From Saprospiraceae bacterium (GTDB lineage Bacteria; Bacteroidota; Bacteroidia; Chitinophagales; Saprospiraceae), in the NCBI GenBank assembly GCA_016787415.1, contig JAEUUT010000070.1, positions 186,001 through 250,000 on the forward strand: a stretch of 64,000 nt of DNA, read 5' to 3'. Each line of letters opens with the position of its first letter. Positions within the stretch are counted from its first letter, which is position 1. Of this stretch, positions 50,460 through 57,926 are shown one piece after another. The position numbers and the translations under genes are program-made. The notes under the pieces were generated by a model. The model ran no database searches and was not told the origin of the DNA. It saw only the letters and a list, made by a program, of their open reading frames with translations.

Positions 50460-53400
50460 ATGTTTACAAAACTTTCCTCCTGCCACTTCAGGTTTGCATG
50501 GGCAAGCCTGTTCTTTCTGGCGTTTCACACGCTGTCATTTTCTCAAAACAGGATACTCGTATTTAGCAAAACGACTGTTTTTAGGCATACCTCCATCGGC
50601 GCAGGCAAAAACGCCCTTGCCAAACTCGGCGCTGAAAATGGTTTCGCTGTCGATACCACTGAAAACGCCGCACTGTTCAACGAACAGAACCTGCGCCGCT
50701 ACGCTGCGGTCGTGTTTCTCAATACTACTGGCGATGTGCTGGACCCGCTCCAGCAAAATGCGTTCGAACGCTACATTCAGGCCGGCGGCGGCTATGTAGG
50801 CGTACACGCTGCTACCGATACGGAGTACGACTGGCCCTGGTATGGCAAATTAGCCGGCGCTTATTTCAAGGATCACCCGTCGACACCCAGCAATGTGCAG
50901 CACGGCGTGTACCATGTACAGGATAAAACGCACGCATCCACGTCGTTTCTGCCCGAGCCCTGGGAGCGCAACGATGAGTTTTACAGTTTTAAAAACATGA
51001 ATCCCGATGTAAAGGTGTTGCTCACCATCGACGAAAAATCGTACGTCGGCGGTAACATGGGCGAATGGCACCCCTCGGCCTGGTTCCATGAGTACGACGG
51101 TGGCCGGGCATTTTATACCAGCCTCGGCCACACGGAAGAAACGTACGTGGAACCGCTGTTTCTGCGCCACCTGCTGGAAGGCCTGAAATGGGCTATGAAC
51201 AACAAACTGGATTACAGCAAGGCGCATACTCCGCTGATGCCCGAAGAAAACCGCTTTACCAAGGTCATTTTACAGGAAAAACTGGATGAACCGATGGAAC
51301 TGACCACCCTCGGCAACGGCCGCGTGCTGTTCATCCAGCGCAAAGGCGAAGTGCGGCTCTACGACCCTAAAAACGGGCTGCGCACCATCGCTACTATTCC
51401 TGTGAGCACCAAATACAAAAGTAAGGAAGGCAAGGAGTCGGAAGCCGAAGACGGCCTGCTGGGCTTGAGTAAAGACCCGAATTTTGCTCAAAACCACTGG
51501 ATTTATCTGTACTATTCTCCGGCGGGCGACGAGTCAAAGAACATCCTCACGCGCTACGAACTGCGCGGCGACGAACTCGTACTGTCGTCCAAAAAAGTGC
51601 TGCTGGAAATCCCGGTACAACGCGAAGAATGCTGCCACACGGGCGGCTCCATTGCCTGGGATGCCTCCGGCAACCTGTTCCTTTCCACGGGCGACAACAG
51701 CAGCCCGCGCGCCGATGGCTATTCGCCCATCGACGAACGCCCCGAGCGCGGCCCCTGGGATGCCCAGAAATCGTCGGCAAACACCAACGACCTGCGCGGA
51801 AAAATCATCCGTATCCACCCGCAAGCCGATGGCACATACACCATCCCCGACGGCAACCTTTTTGCCAAAGGCACCCCCAAAACACGCCCGGAAATATACA
51901 CCATGGGCCACCGCAACCCCTTCCGCATTTCCGTCGACCCCAAAACAGGTTTTGTGTACTGGGGCGAAGTAGGCCCCGATGCCAGCAAACCCGACTCCAC
52001 CCGCGGCCCGCAAGGCTACGACGAAGTGGGGCAGGCACGTAAAGCGGGCAACTACGGCTGGCCTTATTTTGTGGCCGACAACCAGGCTTATCGCGATTAC
52101 AGTTATGCCGACAAAACTTCCGGCGATTATTACCAGGTGGAAAAACCCCTGAATAAATCGCCCAACAACACCGGGCTGGAAGCGCTGCCTCCTGCCCAAA
52201 AGGCCTTTGTCTGGTACCCTTATGATGCCTCGAAAGAGTTTCCACTGGTGGGTACGGGCGGCCGCAATGCCATGGCCGGTCCTGTTTATTACAAAAACGA
52301 CTTTGCAGGTGCAGCACGGGCATTTCCGGATTATTACAACGAAAAATTGCTCATTTACGACTGGATGCGCGGCTGGGTAATGGCCGTTACGATGGACAAA
52401 GCGGGCAACTTCGTATCCATGGAACGTTTTATGCCCTCTGAAAAATTCTCCAATCCGATGGATATGGAATTTGACGAAAACGGCGACCTGTGGATGCTGG
52501 AATACGGCACCGGCTGGTTTCAGGGCAACGACGACGCGCGCCTGCTTCGCATCGAATACAGTGCAGGCAACCGTAAACCACAAGCCCAGGCCAGCGCCGA
52601 CCGAACTGCCGGCGCCTTGCCGCTCACCGTGCAGTTGACATCCGATGGTACCAAAGACTTCGACGGCGACGCCCTTCAATACGAATGGAAAATAACCCCT
52701 GTTGGTGGCGGCAAAACCCAGACCTTTAAAACGGCCAATGCCACCGTAACGCTAAAAAAGAAAGGTGTTTACAAGGCTACACTTACCGCTACGGATCCTT
52801 CGGGACTGAGCAACAGCCGTAGCATCGAACTGGTAGCGGGCAACGAACCGCCCAAAGTGGCGCTCGAACTTGGCGAAGGCACGAACCGCTCCTTCTTCTT
52901 CCCCAACCAGAAAATTAATTACGCCGTGCGGGTAAGCGACAAGGAAGATGGAAGCCTGGCTTCGGGTACGATTGGTTCGGATGCGGTGGTTTTCACGGCC
53001 GACTACCTGGCGGAAGGCTACGACAAGGAGGCCATCGCACGCGGCCACCGCGATGCCGATGCATCTGCCGTACTTGCGCCGGGCGCAAAACTCATGGCGG
53101 GCAGCGACTGCCAGGCCTGTCATTTCCCGGATAAAAAGTCGATCGGGCCGGAATACCGCCTCGTTGCGCAGAAATACAAGGAACAGGCAGATGCCGTGCC
53201 GGCTCTCGCCAAAAAAATCATCAGCGGCGGCAGCGGCGTTTGGGGCGATGTGGCAATGGCCGCGCACCCGCAAATCAAACTGGAAGATGCTGAAGAGATT
53301 GCGCGTTATATCCTGAGCATGTCCGACGTCAAACCGCGCCTCGCGCCGGAAGGAGAACTGATTACCTCCGTACCGGAAGGCGATCAGGGACAGGGGGTGT

Positions 53401-54191
53401 ACCTGCTGCGCGCCGCCTACAAAGACCGCGGAGCCATGGGGCTTCCAGGCCAAATGTCGGAGCAAGTGTACGTGTTGCGCAACCCGGCTGTAGGCCCGCA
53501 CGATGCCGACAAATTCGATAATGTGCAAAAAATGACCTTCGGAGGCAGTAAATTGCTCATTCCTAATTCAAGCGGCGCGTATGTCATGCTCCAGCAAATC
53601 GACCTGACCGGTGTGGCACAGATTGATTTTAACGTTATCGCGCCCAAAGCCATGATGAACGCTGCGGGAGGCACTATTGAAGTGCGACTGGATGCGGTGA
53701 ATGGGCCATTGGCCGGACAAACGCAATTGATCGTGCCGTCTGAAAAAGAAGGGTTTGCTGCCGATCTGGCTGTCGCGTCCTTGAAAGGCCAGGGCGGCAT
53801 GCACGATATTTACCTGATTTTCAAAAACGACCAGGCTCCGGCAGGGCAGTCGTTGTTTGTGATGACAGGTATAAAATTCCAGACGGAAGCCATGCTCGCA
53901 GCGGCTGCCGCAGCGGCGGCCAACCCAGCCACTTCCAAAAATCCGCTGGAAGATTATGTCGGCAAATTCAAATTCACGGGCTTGCCATTCCCGTATATCA
54001 CTTTCACTGTGGCTGATGGCGCCCTTGTTTCCGATACCGGCACCGACAAAGGCCCAATCAAACCCACGGCTACGGCCGATCGCTTTGATGCCAATGGACA
54101 GGCCATGTTCCAGTTTGTGAGAACGGATGGCAAAGTGACGAGTGTAAAACTGGAAGCGATGGGGATGACGTTTGAAGGAGTGAAGGAGTGA
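50460..54191 (+). CDS. Giant ThuA / sugar-dehydrogenase / PKD / cytochrome c / CBM protein
   Basis: A 1243-residue exported protein starting at MFTKLSSCHFRFAWASLFFL. In order: a ThuA-like domain (about 28-245; RILVFSKTTVFRHTSIGAGK, GGGYVGVHAATDTEYDWPWY), a six-bladed glucose/sorbosone dehydrogenase domain (about 270-690; EECCHTGGSIAWDASGNLFL, YTMGHRNPFRISVDPKTGFV), a PKD domain (about 715-800), an Ig-like segment, a cytochrome c with CQACH (about 883-887), a CBM6-like domain (about 1010-1140) and a DUF-type end. The layout suggests oxidation of a sugar with electrons passed to the haem. Similar combinations occur in Bacteroidota. PQQ binding is assumed from the family. Confidence 0.88.
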   Translation: MFTKLSSCHFRFAWASLFFLAFHTLSFSQNRILVFSKTTVFRHTSIGAGKNALAKLGAENGFAVDTTENAALFNEQNLRRYAAVVFLNTTGDVLDPLQQNAFERYIQAGGGYVGVHAATDTEYDWPWYGKLAGAYFKDHPSTPSNVQHGVYHVQDKTHASTSFLPEPWERNDEFYSFKNMNPDVKVLLTIDEKSYVGGNMGEWHPSAWFHEYDGGRAFYTSLGHTEETYVEPLFLRHLLEGLKWAMNNKLDYSKAHTPLMPEENRFTKVILQEKLDEPMELTTLGNGRVLFIQRKGEVRLYDPKNGLRTIATIPVSTKYKSKEGKESEAEDGLLGLSKDPNFAQNHWIYLYYSPAGDESKNILTRYELRGDELVLSSKKVLLEIPVQREECCHTGGSIAWDASGNLFLSTGDNSSPRADGYSPIDERPERGPWDAQKSSANTNDLRGKIIRIHPQADGTYTIPDGNLFAKGTPKTRPEIYTMGHRNPFRISVDPKTGFVYWGEVGPDASKPDSTRGPQGYDEVGQARKAGNYGWPYFVADNQAYRDYSYADKTSGDYYQVEKPLNKSPNNTGLEALPPAQKAFVWYPYDASKEFPLVGTGGRNAMAGPVYYKNDFAGAARAFPDYYNEKLLIYDWMRGWVMAVTMDKAGNFVSMERFMPSEKFSNPMDMEFDENGDLWMLEYGTGWFQGNDDARLLRIEYSAGNRKPQAQASADRTAGALPLTVQLTSDGTKDFDGDALQYEWKITPVGGGKTQTFKTANATVTLKKKGVYKATLTATDPSGLSNSRSIELVAGNEPPKVALELGEGTNRSFFFPNQKINYAVRVSDKEDGSLASGTIGSDAVVFTADYLAEGYDKEAIARGHRDADASAVLAPGAKLMAGSDCQACHFPDKKSIGPEYRLVAQKYKEQADAVPALAKKIISGGSGVWGDVAMAAHPQIKLEDAEEIARYILSMSDVKPRLAPEGELITSVPEGDQGQGVYLLRAAYKDRGAMGLPGQMSEQVYVLRNPAVGPHDADKFDNVQKMTFGGSKLLIPNSSGAYVMLQQIDLTGVAQIDFNVIAPKAMMNAAGGTIEVRLDAVNGPLAGQTQLIVPSEKEGFAADLAVASLKGQGGMHDIYLIFKNDQAPAGQSLFVMTGIKFQTEAMLAAAAAAAANPATSKNPLEDYVGKFKFTGLPFPYITFTVADGALVSDTGTDKGPIKPTATADRFDANGQAMFQFVRTDGKVTSVKLEAMGMTFEGVKE

Positions 54192-54195
54192 TCTT

Positions 54196-54262
54196 AACGT
54201 CGGCAGGGTTCAACGTCGGCAGGGTTTAAAACCCTGCCGACGTTCAAAACCCTGCCGACGTT
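54196..54262. repeat. Palindromic AACGTCGGCAGGGTT repeat, probable terminator
   Basis: Two direct copies of AACGTCGGCAGGGTT (54196 and 54212) are followed by two inverted copies (229-244 and 246-262 of the same block), so a stem of over 30 bp can form, and a short T-run follows. It lies just after the ThuA gene and before the amidohydrolase gene. Confidence 0.75.
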
Positions 54263-54284
54263 TTATAACATTTCACCATTTTAT

Positions 54285-55466
54285 ATGCGCAAGTTTTCCG
54301 CCGACTATATCTATCCCGTTTCATCACCTCCGCTGGAGCAGGGTGTCGTCATCACCGACGACGACGGCATCATACTGGCCATCGAAGCACGTGAACGGCA
54401 CGACCCTGCTTCGCTCCAAATTTATCCGGGCACACTCATTCCGGGCTTTGTCAACACCCACTGCCATCTCGAATTGTCGCACATGAAAGGCATGATGGAT
54501 ACCGGCATCGGATTGCTGGAATTTATCAAAGGCGTGGTGACGCGCCGGCAGGCGTTGCCAGAGACCATCGAGGCCGCCATCCTGCAAGCAGAGCAGGACA
54601 TGGTGGAATCGGGTATTGTGGCTGTCGGCGATATTTCCAATGTAGCCGATTCTTTTCCGGTAAAATCAGAGGGGCGCCTGCGCTACTACACGTTTGTGGA
54701 GGTGCTGGATTTTCTGCGGCATTCGGGTAGCGAAAAAGCCATGAACAACGCACTCGACGTGTTCCATCAGGTGCATCCTGCGCCGGGAAGCACTGCGTCC
54801 ATCGTGCCGCATGCGCCCTATACTGTAAGTGCCACGCTGCTGGATAAAATTAAATCATTCAACAAGCCAGGCGGCATCACTGTCAGCGTTCATAACCAGG
54901 AAACGGCGGCAGAAAATGAGTTTTTTCAAAGTAAAACTGGTGACTTTTTACCGTTTTACGCCGGATTTGGCAACAACCTGGAAGAGTTCGAAGCCACGGG
55001 CCGCAATTCCATTTTTTATGAAATGAACGGCTTGCACCCCCAAAACCGCAACCTGTTTGTACACAATACCTTCACTACCGGCGAAGAAATCAGGGCAGTA
55101 CAGGCATGGAGCCCGAACGTGTATTGGGCTACCTGCCCCAATGCCAACCTGTTTATCGAAAACCGCCTACCCGATTACCGCATTTTTCTGGAAAACAACG
55201 CACGGGTCACCCTTGGCACGGATAGCCTGGCATCCAACTGGCAATTATCTATTCTGGAAGAAATGAAAACCATTGCCCGATACCAGTCTTACGTTTCTTT
55301 TGAAATGCTGTTGCAATGGGCCACGCTCAACGGCGCGCAGGCACTGGGGTTTGATGACACGCTGGGTAGCCTGGAACCCGGCAAAAAACCGGGTATTTTG
55401 TGCCTCGAAGGCCTGGAACCCGGCGAGAGGCTGGGAATGGGCGCGCGGGTGAGGCGGGTTGTTTGA
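54285..55466 (+). CDS. Amidohydrolase-family metal-dependent hydrolase
   Basis: A 393-residue cytoplasmic enzyme of the deaminase-like branch. GTLIPGFVNTHCHLELSHMK has the first metal His pair, ASIVPHAPYTVSATLLDKI the next His, TVSVHNQETAAENEFFQ a further His and Glu, and ARVTLGTDSLASNWQLSILE the catalytic Asp. The C-terminus closes the beta-sandwich (LGSLEPGKKPGILCLEG). Relatives deaminate guanine, other aromatic amines or aminodeoxyfutalosine of the menaquinone route. The substrate cannot be fixed without neighbours, and none is informative. It follows the palindrome at 54196-54262. Confidence 0.8.
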   Translation: MRKFSADYIYPVSSPPLEQGVVITDDDGIILAIEARERHDPASLQIYPGTLIPGFVNTHCHLELSHMKGMMDTGIGLLEFIKGVVTRRQALPETIEAAILQAEQDMVESGIVAVGDISNVADSFPVKSEGRLRYYTFVEVLDFLRHSGSEKAMNNALDVFHQVHPAPGSTASIVPHAPYTVSATLLDKIKSFNKPGGITVSVHNQETAAENEFFQSKTGDFLPFYAGFGNNLEEFEATGRNSIFYEMNGLHPQNRNLFVHNTFTTGEEIRAVQAWSPNVYWATCPNANLFIENRLPDYRIFLENNARVTLGTDSLASNWQLSILEEMKTIARYQSYVSFEMLLQWATLNGAQALGFDDTLGSLEPGKKPGILCLEGLEPGERLGMGARVRRVV

Positions 55467-55539
55467 TTTTAGATTTAAGATTACATGATTTTAGATTTTA
55501 GATTTATCCGGGATGCCCTCCATCTAAAATTTTAAATCA
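55464..55539. repeat. TTTTAGA-type heptad repeat with conserved loop, copy A
   Basis: Tandem TTTTAGA-like heptads lead into CCGGGATGCCCTCC (55508-55521) and then inverted heptads. The same arrangement in opposite orientation, with 13 of 14 loop bases identical, is at 63598-63690, so it is a dispersed element. Confidence 0.75.
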
Positions 55540-55541
55540 GT

Positions 55542-55907
55542 GGTGTACGAAGGATTTGTTCGGCTACGCCCCTTTTAGAGGGATGGGAACACGGATGAAG
55601 CGGATAAAGCGGATTTAACCTGATTTTTTGTGGCCTTGCGGCCACTTCTTTTTGATTTTTACGGATTAAAACCGCCTCCGGCGGTTGGATATGCATGGCA
55701 TACACATGAAGTGATACAAGTGATCGATATCGATTTTTGCTTGCTTTATAAAAGATTGATTCGATATACGTCCCGCCGAAGGCGGGCAAATCCGTAAAAA
55801 TCAAAAAGGAGTGGCCGTAAGGCCACAAAAAATCAGGTTAAATCCGCTTTATCCGTGTTCCCATCCCTCTAAAAGGGGCGTAGCCGAACAAATCCTTCAT
55901 ACACCCC
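55542..55907. repeat. Long inverted repeat, arms of about 120 bp
   Basis: The arm at 55542-55667 is matched nearly base for base by the reverse complement of 55789-55907; the left arm has about 10 extra bases (a second GCGGATAAA-like unit). The 120-bp centre has its own small GC hairpins (near 55670 and 55772) but no gene. It could be a non-autonomous mobile element or a structured RNA. The region between the amidohydrolase and FKBP genes is otherwise empty. Confidence 0.85.
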
Positions 55908-55919
55908 TAATCTTAAATC

Positions 55920-56378
55920 CTAAAAATCCACCAGTTCAATTTCAAAAATCAACACCGAATTCGGTGGAATGCTGCCGATACCATTCGGGCCGTAAGCCAG
56001 CGCAGAAGGCGAAAAGAACGTGCCTTTCCCACCTTTTTTTAGCAAAGGAATACCTTCCTGCCAGGCCTCGATCAGGCCGGTCAGTTCAAAAGTAGCCGAG
56101 GAAGAGCCGGAAGTCTGGTCGAATACCGTACCGTCGAGCAGGTAACCTTTGTATTTAACGGTAACAGTAGACAGCGGGCTCGGGTTGCTGCCGGAACCCT
56201 CCTGTGTAATAATGTAGTGCAGGCCAGAAGGGCGTTCGATGGCTGTGAGGCCATGATCGGTCAGGTAGTCCTTGATTTTTTCGATGTCATCACGCAGTTG
56301 CGCTTCAGGCGAAGTATCCTTCAGGCAGGACAGTGTGGACAGACTGATGCCCACCAAAATGAGAGAAAGTAGTCGCAT
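55920..56378 (-). CDS. FKBP-type peptidyl-prolyl isomerase, lipoprotein
   Basis: A 152-residue protein from the Met of MRLLSLILVGISLSTLSCLK, with the lipobox LSTLSC. The FKBP domain (about 55-152) has VTVKYKGYLLDGTVFDQTSG, then GLIEAWQEGIPLLKKGGKGT and SALAYGPNGIGSIPPNSVLI, with the aromatic active-site residues in place. It should help fold proteins at the outer membrane or in the periplasm. A -7 box (TATTTTTG on the minus strand, 56397-56404) lies upstream and supports this start over one 32 codons earlier. Confidence 0.88.
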   Translation of the reverse strand: MRLLSLILVGISLSTLSCLKDTSPEAQLRDDIEKIKDYLTDHGLTAIERPSGLHYIITQEGSGSNPSPLSTVTVKYKGYLLDGTVFDQTSGSSSATFELTGLIEAWQEGIPLLKKGGKGTFFSPSALAYGPNGIGSIPPNSVLIFEIELVDF

Positions 56379-56396
56379 TATGTTTATTTTTTGCTG

Positions 56397-56404
56397 CAAA
56401 AATA
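56397..56404 (-). promoter_or_regulatory. -7 box of the FKBP gene
   Basis: The minus strand reads TATTTTTG, a TAnnTTTG match 19 bp before the chosen ATG. Confidence 0.45.
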
Positions 56405-56505
56405 GCGATTGTTGGGGTTTGTGAGCGATCGATTTGTACAAGACAGCGTTTTTTGACAGGAACGTTGGAGGCAAAAAAACGAATACACGAGGAATGCAAT
56501 TTTAC

Positions 56506-56513
56506 TACCTTTG
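56506..56513 (+). promoter_or_regulatory. -7 box of the SIR2-TIR gene
   Basis: TACCTTTG fits TAnnTTTG, 33 bp before the ATG at 56547. It lies across the upstream ATG at 56511, so that start would not be transcribed. Confidence 0.5.
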
Positions 56514-56546
56514 TTCGCCAGACCCAATTATCAGCGAACAATCGGA

Positions 56547-57926
56547 ATGCCCACTGAAACGAATCACGCTGCCGGTAGCAGCGGTTCCAATGACAACAAC
56601 AAGGAAATATTCCAGACCATTGCCCGAAAGGTAAAGGATGGAATGGCTGTGTTGTTTCTGGGGCCTGGCGCCGTGGTGGTCAAGGATGACAAGGGCAACT
56701 GGACGCCGCTGACCGACCTGTGCGCCGCATTTTTGGTCAATAAGTACAAATTGCAACTGGCTGAAAATGAAGAGTGTTCATTGCCATATGTAGCCAGTTT
56801 GCTACGGGTTCGCAACCTTTCCACCGACAATGTTTTGCAGGAAGACGTAGCGCAGTTTTACAACGCGCAGGCCAGTAAATGCGAACTGCATCCGGCGCTC
56901 GAACAACTCATCGACCTGCGTTTTCGCATCATTATCAATACCACGCCCGACAATTTTGTCACCCGCCTGTACGACGAAGTCGCCGCGCCCTACCACGCCG
57001 ATTTTTACAATTATTACAAACCTGGCAGCGCGTTTACTTTCGATTTTGAAAAAGACCCGCGGGTGGTGGTATACAATCTCCTGGGTATATACAAAAAACC
57101 GGAGTCGCTGGTGCTCACGTACAAGCATCAGTTAAATTACATCAAAAAAATCGTGGGTGAGCAGCAAAACGAGCGCCTGCCCGACGTGCTTACCAATGCG
57201 TTCAAGGATTTTCGGTACCACCTGTTCCTGGGTTTCGATTTTGAAGACTGGAACCTGCGCCTGTTGCTCGACACGCTTTACAAAAATGTACGCGAAAACA
57301 TACAGCCGTACTCCTATCCGCTGAAAGGAGAACCAGAGGCCGATTCCGAAACCAAGGTGTTTTTTCAGGGCGAATTCGGGATGCAATTCAGCGCAACCGA
57401 CCTCTACACTTTTGTAGATCAACTCGCGCAGGAATACAACAACCTCGACAGTCCCAGTACGGGCGCACCCACAGAAAAACCTAAAGCAGAGGTGCTCATC
57501 CTACACAACGAGGTGGCCGATAAAGACGGGTATGATTTGATTATCAAACATTTGAGAAACTTGCCTGCCAAGTTTTACACCGTTGCCGACGCAACAGGGC
57601 AGGGCGATGTGCAGGCATGGATCAAGGACATGCTCAAACGTTGCCAGGTAGTGCTGCCTTTGTTGAGCGTCGATTTTTTTGACGAACAGAACAATCCTTC
57701 TCTCCCGCTGCTGGAAGAAATCGTCAACCTCAACAATCCGCGAAAGGGTTTTCTGGTGATGCCGCTGTTGCTCAAACCCCTTACCCTGGATCTCCCGTTT
57801 AGTCGCCTGGGCACCATTCGCCCGCCCGACCGCACACCCATTATGGGCAGCGCCAGTGAAAGTACCTACATCAGTGAAACGGTGGAAAGTCTGCGTAAAT
57901 ACATTGAAAACCTTGCCCGGACATGA
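56547..57926 (+). CDS. SIR2-like domain fused to a TIR-like domain
   Basis: A 459-residue protein from the Met of MPTETNHAAGSSGSNDNNKE. The first part is SIR2-like: MAVLFLGPGAVVV (about 33-45) has the nucleotide-binding loop, LRFRIIINTTPDNFVTRLYD is the typical middle motif, and YHLFLGFDFEDWNLRLLLDT (about 223-242) the family end motif. After a linker, residues about 315-455 resemble a TIR domain: KAEVLILHNEVADKDGYDLI, then KRCQVVLPLLSVDFFDEQNN and a late PVxL-type strand GFLVMPLLLKPLT. Both folds include NAD-cleaving immune effectors. The stop overlaps the start of the STAND gene by 4 bp. Confidence 0.75.
   Translation: MPTETNHAAGSSGSNDNNKEIFQTIARKVKDGMAVLFLGPGAVVVKDDKGNWTPLTDLCAAFLVNKYKLQLAENEECSLPYVASLLRVRNLSTDNVLQEDVAQFYNAQASKCELHPALEQLIDLRFRIIINTTPDNFVTRLYDEVAAPYHADFYNYYKPGSAFTFDFEKDPRVVVYNLLGIYKKPESLVLTYKHQLNYIKKIVGEQQNERLPDVLTNAFKDFRYHLFLGFDFEDWNLRLLLDTLYKNVRENIQPYSYPLKGEPEADSETKVFFQGEFGMQFSATDLYTFVDQLAQEYNNLDSPSTGAPTEKPKAEVLILHNEVADKDGYDLIIKHLRNLPAKFYTVADATGQGDVQAWIKDMLKRCQVVLPLLSVDFFDEQNNPSLPLLEEIVNLNNPRKGFLVMPLLLKPLTLDLPFSRLGTIRPPDRTPIMGSASESTYISETVESLRKYIENLART

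Noticed and set aside
51534..52679. 381-codon frame antisense to the ThuA/dehydrogenase gene
   Set aside because: The sense strand encodes conserved propeller motifs, so the antisense frame is a shadow.
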